Source: Butyrivibrio proteoclasticus
GTDB taxonomy: Bacteria; Bacillota; Clostridia; Lachnospirales; Lachnospiraceae
Reading direction: 5' to 3'
DNA: 64,000 nucleotides
Assembly: GCF_900115735.1 (NCBI RefSeq)
Contig: NZ_FOXO01000010.1
Span: 1,694-65,693, forward strand
The first letter of the stretch is position 1; each line of letters opens with the position of its first letter. Under the pieces are notes generated by a model that was not told the origin of the DNA, ran no database searches, and saw nothing but the letters and a program-made list of their open reading frames with translations. The translations under genes were made by a program, and so were the position numbers. Below are positions 6,388 through 15,598 of this stretch, piece by piece.

Positions 6388-7455
6388 TTACATTTTGTCG
6401 TTGTGATTTTCTCTTCTTTTTCTTCTGACTCTGTTGATATGCCTCACAAAGTCCCCATTTTCAATAAGTTCAGCCAAAATATACTGCTCAAGAGCCGGAA
6501 CTGTACAGGAATAAAAACCAATCTTATCCCTAAACTGCTCTTCAAGCCTTTCAGGAATTACCATATAGGCAGTTCTCATAAAAGAGCCGATGGTTCTGCT
6601 AAAAGTATTAACATAGATAACTCTTCCACTGTCATCCCGTGAATACAGAGTCTCTTCAGGCTTTCTGCTCTCTGAAAACTCTGATTCAAAATCGTCCTCT
6701 ATAATAATTCCATTCCGCTTCCGGCTCCATTTGATATACTCAGATTTCTTTGCAGCAGAGGCCGTAACTCCTGTTGGAAAGCTTCGATATGGGGTAACAT
6801 GAAGGACTTCTGCACTGCTTTCCCACAAGGATTCACTGTCTATTCCATCAGCTACCAGCGGCAGTTTATCGGTAGTTACCCCCTCTGCCTCATAGACATT
6901 TAAAATTTTGTGATAAGAGGGATCCTCAATAGCAAAAATCTTTTCTCTCCCCAAAGCTCTTACTATAAGGCCATACAAATATTCGGCTCCGGAGCCTATG
7001 ACAATTCTTCTATAATCCGCCTCTATCCCTCTGTTTTTGGCGAGATAATCCGATATGGCCATTCTTAAGTTTTCGCAGCCATAAGCGTCAGGCCTTACCT
7101 TGATCTCTTCCCCGTATTCTGACAACACTCTTCGGGCGGTCTTGGCATATATGTTAAAAGAAATCTCTTCTGCCTTCTCGGCCACTTTAAAACTGCTTAC
7201 TTTTCTAATTGGCTGCTCTGATTTATTACCATAAAAATACTCATTTTCCCTATAGCTTACAAAATACCCGCTTTTTTCCCTGGTTATAATATAGCCCTCT
7301 TCAACCAGCAGTTCATAAGCATGCTCAACTGTGATCACGCTTACTCCATAGTTTTCCGCAGTTACACGTTTTGACGGAAGTTTTGTATTATAAGCATAAA
7401 CACCTGATACTATTTTTTTCCTGACATCTTCATAGATTTCTATATATCTGGTCAT
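6388..7455 (-). CDS. MocR-type GntR regulator, C-terminally short, PLP lysine replaced
   Basis: A 355-residue protein with an N-terminal GntR winged helix (residues 1-70, KLPSKRVTAENYGVSVITVE) and an aminotransferase fold-type I domain from about residue 100. Family members run to about 460-490 residues, and this one stops after the HINRVRRKRR segment, so roughly the last 100 residues are missing. The PLP-lysine region reads YVNTFSRTIGSFMRTAY: Arg287 sits where the Schiff-base Lys (TFSKT) is expected. Relatives (PdxR and others) control vitamin B6 or transport genes. It is divergent from the ECF transporter gene at 7544, its likely target. It may be a degraded gene or a ligand-independent regulator. 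Confidence 0.85.
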   Translation of the reverse strand: MTRYIEIYEDVRKKIVSGVYAYNTKLPSKRVTAENYGVSVITVEHAYELLVEEGYIITREKSGYFVSYRENEYFYGNKSEQPIRKVSSFKVAEKAEEISFNIYAKTARRVLSEYGEEIKVRPDAYGCENLRMAISDYLAKNRGIEADYRRIVIGSGAEYLYGLIVRALGREKIFAIEDPSYHKILNVYEAEGVTTDKLPLVADGIDSESLWESSAEVLHVTPYRSFPTGVTASAAKKSEYIKWSRKRNGIIIEDDFESEFSESRKPEETLYSRDDSGRVIYVNTFSRTIGSFMRTAYMVIPERLEEQFRDKIGFYSCTVPALEQYILAELIENGDFVRHINRVRRKRRENHNDKM

Positions 7456-7543
7456 ATAATTTTCTCCATTTTTGGTAATTTTAATAGTACCACCTTAATG
7501 TTATATTACACAGTATGAAAAAACAACACGGAGGAGTAATATT
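7456..7543. promoter_or_regulatory. Divergent promoter/operator region, MocR-type regulator and ECF gene
   Basis: These 88 bp must hold both promoters. A small GGTA-N10-TACC inverted repeat (7474-7491) and AT-rich -10-like TATATT near 7500 are visible. GGAGGAG precedes the ECF start. No operator can be assigned firmly. Confidence 0.4.
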
Positions 7544-8164
7544 ATGAACAATCGTGAAAAGAATCAGACTTTACTCAAGATAACCTATTCAGGCCTCATG
7601 GCAGCTCTTTGCTATGTTGGTTATGCTATTTTCCCTGCTATCAACGCTGCCGGAACCAAGATTCATGTAGGAAATGCATTTGTAGTCCTCGGAGCACTTT
7701 TACTTGGTGGCCCTTATGGCGGAATCGCCGGTGCTATCGGACTTTCACTTGCTGATATCCTCGGTGGATATGCCCAGTCAGCTCCCAGAACATTTATCTG
7801 CAAGCTTGTTATTGGTCTTATCGCAGGCCTCGTTGCTCATAAGATTGCTAACATTTCACATAATCATCCAAAGACATACATTGTAAAATGGTCAATTATT
7901 TCAGCTGTTGCTGCACTTGGATTTAACTGCATTTTCGAGCCTTCACTTAAATATGTGTGGTACACACTTTTAACTCCTGATGCAGAAAAAGCTGCTTCTG
8001 CCATCAAGGCCCTTGTAGCAATAACAACTTACACTACTATCATAAATGCCGTAATAAACTCAGCAATCGCAGTAGTTGCCTACATTGCACTTCGCCCGGC
8101 ACTCTACAAGCTTGGCCTCTTTGGAGATATTGATTCCACTTCACTTCACGAGAGCAATGCTTGA
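7544..8164 (+). CDS. ECF transporter substrate-binding (S) component
   Basis: A 206-residue integral membrane protein with about six helices. The first helix begins ITYSGLMAALCYVGYAIF, and LGGPYGGIAGAIGLSLADIL is a signature-like loop of ECF S components, which dock to a shared EcfT/A module (not in the window) to import vitamins. The substrate is unknown. The divergent MocR-type regulator suggests vitamin B6 (PdxU-like), but this is inference. ATG 7544 has GGAGGAG upstream. A strong terminator follows. Confidence 0.85.
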   Translation: MNNREKNQTLLKITYSGLMAALCYVGYAIFPAINAAGTKIHVGNAFVVLGALLLGGPYGGIAGAIGLSLADILGGYAQSAPRTFICKLVIGLIAGLVAHKIANISHNHPKTYIVKWSIISAVAALGFNCIFEPSLKYVWYTLLTPDAEKAASAIKALVAITTYTTIINAVINSAIAVVAYIALRPALYKLGLFGDIDSTSLHESNA

Positions 8165-8208
8165 TAAAAGCTCTAATACAAACTCTTCGGTTCTATATTA
8201 AATTATGC

Positions 8209-8250
8209 AAGAAGGCTCAGGGTGTCACTCCCCTGAGCCTTCTTCATTTT
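8209..8250. terminator. Bidirectional terminator between convergent genes
   Basis: Perfect 14-bp arms (8209-8222 and 8231-8244) with an 8-base loop lie between the ECF gene and the convergent AAA ATPase gene. Confidence 0.9.
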
Positions 8251-9325
8251 AATCAGCCTTTGCTGCTTCATTATTATCTTCTGCTTTTTCTACCTTTTCA
8301 GCCTCATCAGGCTCCTTAACTTCTTCAACCTTATCACTGAGATCTTCAAGCACAATCTTCATCATATCTTCACTTGAAGGATTCTCCAGTGTTGCAACTC
8401 TTCTGGCCTGATTGGTTATTATCTCTTCGAAAAGATTTCTTACCTCTCTTGCGTTAGCAAAATTATCGATGTTTTCGATCTTCTTGGCTGTAATAAGAGC
8501 TCTTATCTGATGCTTGGCATCTTCATCAACTTTGTAATCATATTTGTCACAATTGAGATAGAATATCTTCTCAAGCTCATCGATATTATAATCCGGAAAT
8601 TCAATATATTTATTGAATCTGGACTTAAGGCCGGGATTGCTGTCGATGAACTTCTTCATAGGCCCTGTATATCCGGCAACGATAACAACAAAATCGTCTC
8701 TGTTATCTTCCATTGCCTTAAGTATTGTATCTATTGCCTCCTGGCCAAATGCATCATCCTTCTGAGCAAGGGAATAAGCTTCATCAATAAAAAGAACTCC
8801 TCCCATTGCTTTTTTTATCTGCTCCTGAGTCTTTATAGCAGTCTGTCCAACATATCCTGCAACAAGGCCTGATCTGTCCACCTCAACAAGCTGCCCCTTT
8901 GAAAGAACTCCTATCTGTTTATAAATCCTTGCTATAATTCTTGCTACAGTAGTTTTACCTGTTCCGGGATTTCCGGTAAAAACAAGGTGAAGTGAAACCG
9001 GAACAGATTTAAGTCCCTGTTCTTTCCTGGCCTTTTGAACCTTAACGAAAGAAGTCAGCTCTTTTACATCGTCCTTTATTGTATCAAGCCCGATAAGCTT
9101 GTCTAAATCCTCCATTGGATCTGTTTCCGATTCTTGATCTTTTACTTCTTCTGATTTTTCAACTGTAGGACCTGACTTCACAAGTGCTTTTGCTTCATCT
9201 ATGGCATCTCTTGCCTGTTTTACAGCATCTGCTTCACTCTTAACCTCAGACTTTTTTACATCAGTAGTTTTTGGAATACTGGTAAAAAAGTCATTATACA
9301 TACTCCCTAACAAATCTCTATCCAT
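8249..9325 (-). CDS. AAA+ ATPase of the CbbX/SpoVK family
   Basis: A 358-residue protein. Residues 1-75 are charged, and the AAA core spans about 80-300. Walker A is TGNPGTGKTT, Walker B is GVLFIDEAYSL, and an arginine-finger/sensor region lies around GLKSRFNKY. The last 40 residues are Glu/Lys/Ala-rich. CbbX/SpoVK-type ATPases remodel protein partners as hexameric rings; the client here is unknown. Since sporulation genes are absent nearby, a SpoVK sporulation role is doubtful. Start ATG has GAGGAG upstream. Confidence 0.88.
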   Translation of the reverse strand: MDRDLLGSMYNDFFTSIPKTTDVKKSEVKSEADAVKQARDAIDEAKALVKSGPTVEKSEEVKDQESETDPMEDLDKLIGLDTIKDDVKELTSFVKVQKARKEQGLKSVPVSLHLVFTGNPGTGKTTVARIIARIYKQIGVLSKGQLVEVDRSGLVAGYVGQTAIKTQEQIKKAMGGVLFIDEAYSLAQKDDAFGQEAIDTILKAMEDNRDDFVVIVAGYTGPMKKFIDSNPGLKSRFNKYIEFPDYNIDELEKIFYLNCDKYDYKVDEDAKHQIRALITAKKIENIDNFANAREVRNLFEEIITNQARRVATLENPSSEDMMKIVLEDLSDKVEEVKEPDEAEKVEKAEDNNEAAKAD

Positions 9326-9445
9326 TATTTCTCCTCTAATAACGCCAGTTTATTATCTGACATAGTCTGGTCGGATGCGGATACCGTAACCGACCAAAAT
9401 ACGGTCGCTAACGGTAACCAGCTCCCCTAACACTTTTTTATAAAA

Positions 9446-9479
9446 AAGAAAAAGCGACAGACCATTTGGTCTGCCGCCT
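9446..9479 (-). terminator. Terminator of the 9491-11143 gene
   Basis: Read on the minus strand, an 11-bp stem (arms 9456-9466 and 9469-9479, one G-T pair) is followed by a T-rich run (TTTTTCTTTTTT). A second small inverted-repeat cluster (TACCGT/ACGGTA, 9382-9417) lies just downstream, before the AAA gene, with no assigned role. Confidence 0.8.
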
Positions 9480-9490
9480 TAAATCTGCTA

Positions 9491-11143
9491 TTAATCGTTT
9501 AAGAACCATCCTTTTCTTGAAAGGAATGTTCTATTAGTTACAAGTGCATCAACATCCTGTCCAATGATCTGAGAAGCTTGCGCCTTGTATGTAGCAGCTT
9601 GTGCAGTACCAAGGTACTTGTAAAAATCATAAGACATTTTCTTGCTGCCATCAAGATTTTTTAATCCCTGAGCGATATGGCTCTCGATTTCATGTGCGTT
9701 ATCTGTCTCTCTAAAGAGGATAAAGCTTGAAATGTATGGATTGTTCTCCGCCATTGTATATGCATAGGTAAGTGATGCTGCCTGTGCATCCTCGCCGAAG
9801 CTTGATGTAAATCCGATCTCAGAAAGTGAGATATTACGGACCTTCCCGCTTGGTGAAAGGAATGAAGCCTGACACATATAATCTGTTAGTATGTAAATAT
9901 TCTCCATTGTTATGTAAGGAGTATTAAGTGAAGGACTTACATACTGTGACTGCTGCTTCCATGCATATGGATCAAAAAGTGGTGCATTGTAAGGATGAAC
10001 TGAAAGTGACCAGTCAACATTACCCTCACGGTTTATATAATAGTTAAATCTATCAAGGTACTCTTTTGACATGAAGCATCCTGGATTGGATTTTCTACAC
10101 CATTCCTGGTCAAAAGAAGTATACACTCTTGCATTACCATTAACAGCCTTAATCTCATTGTAGAATATACGGAAAGCCTTTACATACTCGCTGACATTGA
10201 GCTCAAGGTTTGTTGAATTCATGTAATACCATTCTGTTCTGGCATTAACTTCGTTTCCAATTACCCAATTATCAACTGTTCCGTATGCTCCACCTGAATA
10301 TCTCTGAGCAAGGAAAGCTGCAATTGCCTTAAGATGCTGAGTTCCTGAATCTTCCTTGGTGTTCATTGCATAGCCAGGGCAAACATGCGCATCTCTTGAA
10401 AGCGGATGAATAAGGTCTGCTCCAGCTTCTGTCTTATTATTAAGAATTGTCATTGTAAGCTGAAAATTATTGATTGAGCACCAACGAACAAATCCATCAT
10501 ACTGTGCAAGAGCAGCTCCGTTAAACTGATAATCAACTCCATTGTAGCTAAAGTTAACAACGTTTGAGCCATCACCAGGGCCTACGATATCGCCCATGTA
10601 AAGATTGTAGACCATCTGTGCGATTCCCAGGTCCTTGAAAGTAGCCTCATCAGCACTGTTAGGAAGGATGCCCTTCATACCGTGGTCATTACGAGCAACT
10701 GTCTTCGTTGCAATTGCTTCAGGGTTTGTGATGTAGTGCTCGTCACTTACCTGAACCATTGATCCACCGCTCTTTACAGCTACCAAAAATTTTTTACTTA
10801 AGTTTGACTCTGCTGAATAGAAATTAAGCGGAAATGTAAATGTTGCATTTCCTGCTCTTTCAGTAGTGGCAACTACCTTTCCAACCGTGCCATCCTGATA
10901 TACTTCATCAGCATAAAGATAATACTTTCCATCATCTGAGGAAGGAAGAGTGCTTGCTGAAACATTAACAACAACCTGATCCCCCTGTATAGTGCAGGAC
11001 CCTATGCTTACTACTCTTCCTGCAGCCTGGGCTACTACTCCCTCATTATTTGTAACAAGGCTATAGCTTGAAGCAGCCACAAAAATAGTTGCTGCTGTGA
11101 GCGCTACACCCATTACCTTCTTAAAAAAAGATCCTTTTCTCAC
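9491..11143 (-). CDS. Secreted glycoside-hydrolase-like protein (DUF5722 type)
   Basis: A 550-residue protein with an N-terminal signal peptide (basic start, hydrophobic residues 10-25, AQAA cleavage region near 40), a beta-rich domain at about 45-150, then a TIM-barrel-like domain. WVIGNEVNA and the later LSEIGFTS resemble the acid/base and nucleophile glutamates of clan GH-A enzymes. Family members annotated DUF5722 look like this, but the substrate is unknown. The start is GTG with TTTGGAGG upstream. It is probably secreted to act on polysaccharide. Confidence 0.8.
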   Translation of the reverse strand: MRKGSFFKKVMGVALTAATIFVAASSYSLVTNNEGVVAQAAGRVVSIGSCTIQGDQVVVNVSASTLPSSDDGKYYLYADEVYQDGTVGKVVATTERAGNATFTFPLNFYSAESNLSKKFLVAVKSGGSMVQVSDEHYITNPEAIATKTVARNDHGMKGILPNSADEATFKDLGIAQMVYNLYMGDIVGPGDGSNVVNFSYNGVDYQFNGAALAQYDGFVRWCSINNFQLTMTILNNKTEAGADLIHPLSRDAHVCPGYAMNTKEDSGTQHLKAIAAFLAQRYSGGAYGTVDNWVIGNEVNARTEWYYMNSTNLELNVSEYVKAFRIFYNEIKAVNGNARVYTSFDQEWCRKSNPGCFMSKEYLDRFNYYINREGNVDWSLSVHPYNAPLFDPYAWKQQSQYVSPSLNTPYITMENIYILTDYMCQASFLSPSGKVRNISLSEIGFTSSFGEDAQAASLTYAYTMAENNPYISSFILFRETDNAHEIESHIAQGLKNLDGSKKMSYDFYKYLGTAQAATYKAQASQIIGQDVDALVTNRTFLSRKGWFLND

Positions 11144-11221
11144 AACATTCCTCCAAAGTAATTCTTAATTTTGTTAGACCATTAATAATATAATTACTAT
11201 CTGTACTTATGTCAAAAAAAT

Positions 11222-12415
11222 TTACGCTTTTACAATACTTTCAACGAAAGCATCTATCTGCCCCTGATCTTCAGCGTGGAGTGCACTCTTTATTGTAAGC
11301 GCATTTTCCAAAATAGTAATATTCTTAAGCGCAGAAAGCTTATCTGTCATAAGTTTTACAGTCATCGGTGCCCAGGTTCCGTTTTGTCCAAGAGCAAAAA
11401 TGCGATTTTGAACTCCAAGTGCGATCATGTCATTAAGAAATGCCTCCATTGGTGGATATACTCCGCCGTTATAAGTCGGGCAAATTATAACAATCGTCTT
11501 ACATCTCCACACTTCGCCGATCAAATAGGAAATGTCAGTGCCTGATACATCATGCACCTTAACAATCTTTCCCTTTTCCCTAAGCCCTGAAGCAACCGCC
11601 TCAGCTGCACTTTTGGTGTGTCCATAAAGACTTCCGTAAACAAGCGCAATTTCTTCTGTCTCAGGAGTGTATGTGCTCCACTTTTCGTATTTTTCAAGCA
11701 GCCATTCAATATTCTTTCTCCAAACAGGGCCGTGAAGAGAAAGAATCATCTGGATATCGAGCCCTGCTGCCTTTTTCAGTGTAGCCTGTACCTGCATTCC
11801 ATATTTACCAACAATATTGGCATAGTATCTTCTGGAAGAATCCAGAAATTCTTTTTCATAATCATACTCATCGGCGAAAATTCCACCATCAAGCGCTCCA
11901 AAGGTACCAAAGGCATCTGCAGAGAAAAGAGCTTTTGAGGCATCATCATAAGCAATTAGAACTTCCGGCCAGTGAACCATAGGCGCAGACACAAAATGGA
12001 ATGTATGCTTACCTGTGGAAAGGGTATCTCCCTCTTTTACTTCAAGCTTCTTGTAATCTGCTGCTCCCGGGAAGAATTGCTGCATAAATGTAAACGTCTT
12101 GGAATTCCCGACTATTGTAACTTCCGGATAGAGGTTTACAACTGTATCAATAAGTGAACAGTGATCCGGCTCCATATGTAGGACCACCAGATAATCCAGC
12201 TTCTTACCGTTTAAAACTTCCTTAAGGTTTTCTAAATACTGATCAGACACAGAAATGTCTGCCGTATCAAATACAGCTGTTTTCTCATCATCGATAAAAT
12301 AACTGTTATATGATACCCCTTCAGGAATCGGAAAGATATTCTCAAACTTTGACAGTCTCCTGTCGCTTCCTCCGATCCATATAATATCTTCAGTAATCTT
12401 TTTTGTCCCTCTCAC
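11222..12415 (-). CDS. fprA: Flavodiiron protein (FprA family A-type flavoprotein)
   Basis: A 397-residue protein from GTG 12415. Residues 1-245 are a metallo-beta-lactamase domain with diiron ligands including HMEPDH and FSADAFGTFGALDGG. Residues 255-397 are a flavodoxin domain with FMN loop YGSLYGHTKSA. It reduces O2 (or NO) to water in the cytoplasm and protects anaerobes. GTG 12415 is preferred to ATG 12430 because GGAGGGAA sits seven bases before it and overlaps the upstream ATG, which has no ribosome site of its own. Confidence 0.93.
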   Translation of the reverse strand: MRGTKKITEDIIWIGGSDRRLSKFENIFPIPEGVSYNSYFIDDEKTAVFDTADISVSDQYLENLKEVLNGKKLDYLVVLHMEPDHCSLIDTVVNLYPEVTIVGNSKTFTFMQQFFPGAADYKKLEVKEGDTLSTGKHTFHFVSAPMVHWPEVLIAYDDASKALFSADAFGTFGALDGGIFADEYDYEKEFLDSSRRYYANIVGKYGMQVQATLKKAAGLDIQMILSLHGPVWRKNIEWLLEKYEKWSTYTPETEEIALVYGSLYGHTKSAAEAVASGLREKGKIVKVHDVSGTDISYLIGEVWRCKTIVIICPTYNGGVYPPMEAFLNDMIALGVQNRIFALGQNGTWAPMTVKLMTDKLSALKNITILENALTIKSALHAEDQGQIDAFVESIVKA

Positions 12416-12481
12416 AGTCTTTCCCTCCATTACGCTGATTATACTTATATTTTCTCATAAAAATGTACTAAAAGACATTTA

Positions 12482-15400
12482 TTATTTTTTAAATTCCAAA
12501 ATAGTCCGTTCTACAACTTTGATATCAATAGGTTTGGAAACATGAGCATTCATACCTGCATCAAAGGCCTGCTGTACGTCATCGGCATAGGCATTGGCTG
12601 TCATGGCGATGATTGGTATCCTCTGCGCCCAGTCAGTTGGAATTGCCCTTATAGCTGCAGCTGCCTCATAACCGTTCATAACTGGCATCTGGATGTCCAT
12701 AAGGATCATGTCATAATCACCCTCTTTTGCCTCCTTGAACATCTCAACTACCTCCTGTCCATTAACGCCCCTTGTCACAGTTGCGCCCTCCATGCTCATA
12801 AGCTCTGTGAGGATATCTGCATTAATATCATTATCCTCCGCTGCCAGGAACTTCATTCCCTCAAGAGGATTCTTTTCCTCCTTTGTATCTTTTGCCGAAG
12901 CTCTCGCTGTCATATCCTCAACAGTCTGTTTGAGAGTTGAGATAAATACAGGCTTGGGCAGAATGTCATTAGCTCCTGCTTTCTTTAGCTCATCTTCCAC
13001 ATCCTCATAAGAATCCGCCATAACAAGCACAAGACTGTTATTTCTTCTGTCTTTTGACCTTACCATCTTCACGATTTCTGCGGCAGACATAGCTTCTACT
13101 TCATTGTCGATGAGGATCAGATCGATCAGTTTCCCTGCGCTGTTACAGTTTTCAATAGCATGAATCGCTTCAAAACCGGTCTTTGACTCCATCATTTCCA
13201 GATCATCTGCCTCCAGAGCTGTTCTGATCTGCTCATAGCTTTCAGGTTTTTCCGCAACAAGCATTGCACAACTGATTCCATGAGCTTTCCAGAAGCCAAC
13301 ATCCTTTTCGTCTACAGCTTTAAGCCTTAAGTTGACTATAAATGTACTTCCCTTGCCTTCTTCACTTTCAACGCGGATCGTGCCACCCATAAGTTCAACA
13401 AGGCTCTTTGTAATTGCCATTCCAAGTCCTGTTCCCTGGATTCCCTTGGTTGCCCCCTTGTCTTCTCGTGTGAAAGCATCAAATATTTTGTCTTTGTATT
13501 CAGGCTTCATTCCTATGCCATTATCTTTTATGGTAAATCTGACATTTTGGAAACCTTCAGATGAAGAGGGTGACTCATTTATAAGGAACTCGATTTTTCC
13601 ACCCTCAGGGGTGTATTTAATAGCATTACCCAGAATATTCATGAGGATTTCGTTTATTCTTTGTTTATCACCCATGAATGTGTCATGTTCCATCTCCTCG
13701 ATTCTTACTATGTACTCCTGATTCTTGGCCTTGGCCTGGAAGCTTATAACAGAATTGATTTCTTCCAAAAGAAGGCCTATAGCTACTTCCTTTATATCAA
13801 GAGTGGTCTTTCCGCTCTCGATCTTACTCATATCAAGAACGTCATTAAGAAGAGAAAGAAGATTCTGAGATGCCAGACTTATCTTATGCGTATATTCTTT
13901 TACCTTATCAGGTTCTTCTGCGTGTTTATCAATAAGCAGGTTAAAACCGGTGATGGCATTCATAGGTGTTCTGAAATCATGGGACATATTAGCCAAGAAA
14001 CTTGTCTTTGCCTTATTGGCTGTTTCTGCAGCATTAAGAGCTTCCTGAAGCTGATGATTTCTTCTGATCTCCTGTGTTATGTCATACAGGGCAATGGCCA
14101 TTCTTTTTCCACCATCATCAATTGTACAGATAACCACGCCACGATAGTACAAGTGCTCACCCGTCTTAACATTCTCAAACCTTATCTCATCAATGTTCCT
14201 CGCATCGCCTTTATTATTGCAATCCTCAATAATGTCTTTTAATCTTTCCTCGCTACCCTCTCTCTGCGCTTTCGTAAGGACTCTAATGTCCTTCTGCATG
14301 TCTTCCATGGATATTCCAAGAATTGATTCTGCATTGGATGTAAGAAAATTGCATGAGTAATCATCCTCATTTACAACGGCGAGAATGTCATTATTTTTTT
14401 CAACCACAAAATCAAAAAGCCATTCTCTGTAATGAATGTCGCTCTCTTTTACAAGAAGATCTTCCTGATTTCTCTGATTGATCTCATCAACCATGTATTT
14501 CAGCTTGGCTGCCATGTTTTCCATGGAACTTGAAAGATCTGCTATCTCATCCTTTCCATCGTCATGTATCTCAATATCAAAATTTCCATTTCTTATCTGA
14601 TGAGCGGCGTTATTAAGCTTACTTACTCTACTACTCATCCTGTTGGATATGATAGTGGCAATAAGAAATGCAATAATAAAGATAACTCCGGCAATCAGCA
14701 TGACTGATGATAGTATGGACATAACTTCAACTACAATTTCGCTCCTATCGACATAGTAAAAGAGCCGCCATCCATTTGACATCTTGCCAGAAGCCATAAG
14801 AAAATAGTCATCCGTGGTAATAAATGATTCGCTTTCTCCATCAATGTTTCCACTGAATATTGTTTTCTTTATCTGTTCATTTAAATTTGAATCAGCTATT
14901 TCTTTTTCCGTTATTATGGAGCCGTTTTCATCACTTATAATAATTCCGTTGTTCAGATAGCTGGACTGCTTTGTAATAGAAAAGAAAAATTCATTATTTA
15001 CCTTTAGTACTACAATACCAATCACTTTAGAAGATGTACTCACATCCAGAAGGGCTTTGATGATGTATGTCCCTCCATCCTCCTCTGCCACCCACTGCGC
15101 CCCATAATCATTTCGACACAGTTGGTACCACCTTTCTTCCATTTCATCCTTAGGTTTACTCAAAAACTCTCCAATATGATTCTGCCCAATAAGGTCTGAA
15201 TAGAAGTGTATTGATTCAATACTCATATCGCTTCCAATGTAATACCAGATAAGCGGCTCTATTTTTTCAGTAAGTTCCTCTGTTAAAGAAAACGGGTCAT
15301 CTTTACCATGCTCAAGCACACTTCTGAAATTTTCTTCATACGAAAAGAACTTTATAACATCATTTTCTCTTTTGGCATTATTCTCAATACCATAGGCTAT

Positions 15401-15574
15401 GACATTGGCACTGCCATGCATTGCCACCTTTGTCTGCTCTATGAGGTTCTTTTTGGCAATAAAGTAGGAATATACTCCCAGAAAAATAACCGGTATTACA
15501 ATAAGCACTATAAATGTTAATCGCAGTTGTAATTTAAAACTATGGAAATTCAGTTTTCTCTTGTTCTCAACCAT
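12482..15574 (-). CDS. Hybrid sensor histidine kinase with two receiver domains
   Basis: A 1030-residue protein. TM1 is at about 15-38, the extracytoplasmic sensor at about 40-285 (Cache-like), TM2 at about 288-312, HAMP at about 313-365 and a PAS-like region at about 385-500. HisKA follows with phospho-His532 (MSHDFRTP), then HATPase with NILGNAIKYTPEGG and DNGIGM. Receiver 1 (about 770-885) lacks the usual acidic pair (VAEKPE) but keeps LIDNE. Receiver 2 (about 905-1028) is complete (AEDND, LMDIQMP, KP). It lies 25 bp after a solute-binding lipoprotein gene, so the two probably form one sensing unit. The output target is unknown. Confidence 0.92.
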   Translation of the reverse strand: MVENKRKLNFHSFKLQLRLTFIVLIVIPVIFLGVYSYFIAKKNLIEQTKVAMHGSANVIAYGIENNAKRENDVIKFFSYEENFRSVLEHGKDDPFSLTEELTEKIEPLIWYYIGSDMSIESIHFYSDLIGQNHIGEFLSKPKDEMEERWYQLCRNDYGAQWVAEEDGGTYIIKALLDVSTSSKVIGIVVLKVNNEFFFSITKQSSYLNNGIIISDENGSIITEKEIADSNLNEQIKKTIFSGNIDGESESFITTDDYFLMASGKMSNGWRLFYYVDRSEIVVEVMSILSSVMLIAGVIFIIAFLIATIISNRMSSRVSKLNNAAHQIRNGNFDIEIHDDGKDEIADLSSSMENMAAKLKYMVDEINQRNQEDLLVKESDIHYREWLFDFVVEKNNDILAVVNEDDYSCNFLTSNAESILGISMEDMQKDIRVLTKAQREGSEERLKDIIEDCNNKGDARNIDEIRFENVKTGEHLYYRGVVICTIDDGGKRMAIALYDITQEIRRNHQLQEALNAAETANKAKTSFLANMSHDFRTPMNAITGFNLLIDKHAEEPDKVKEYTHKISLASQNLLSLLNDVLDMSKIESGKTTLDIKEVAIGLLLEEINSVISFQAKAKNQEYIVRIEEMEHDTFMGDKQRINEILMNILGNAIKYTPEGGKIEFLINESPSSSEGFQNVRFTIKDNGIGMKPEYKDKIFDAFTREDKGATKGIQGTGLGMAITKSLVELMGGTIRVESEEGKGSTFIVNLRLKAVDEKDVGFWKAHGISCAMLVAEKPESYEQIRTALEADDLEMMESKTGFEAIHAIENCNSAGKLIDLILIDNEVEAMSAAEIVKMVRSKDRRNNSLVLVMADSYEDVEDELKKAGANDILPKPVFISTLKQTVEDMTARASAKDTKEEKNPLEGMKFLAAEDNDINADILTELMSMEGATVTRGVNGQEVVEMFKEAKEGDYDMILMDIQMPVMNGYEAAAAIRAIPTDWAQRIPIIAMTANAYADDVQQAFDAGMNAHVSKPIDIKVVERTILEFKK

Positions 15575-15598
15575 ATCTCGCCCTCAGATTAAACGTGG

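Noticed and set aside
8249..9325. Naming the AAA ATPase SpoVK
   Set aside because: The fold fits, but the spore-related genes expected in the ftsH block are missing, so a sporulation name would mislead.
9382..9417. TACCGT/ACGGTA inverted repeat as a riboswitch
   Set aside because: Only a short stem with internal mismatches, and no known aptamer core was recognised.
12415..12430. ATG 12430 as start of the flavodiiron gene
   Set aside because: It lacks a ribosome site and overlaps the GGAGGG that serves GTG 12415.
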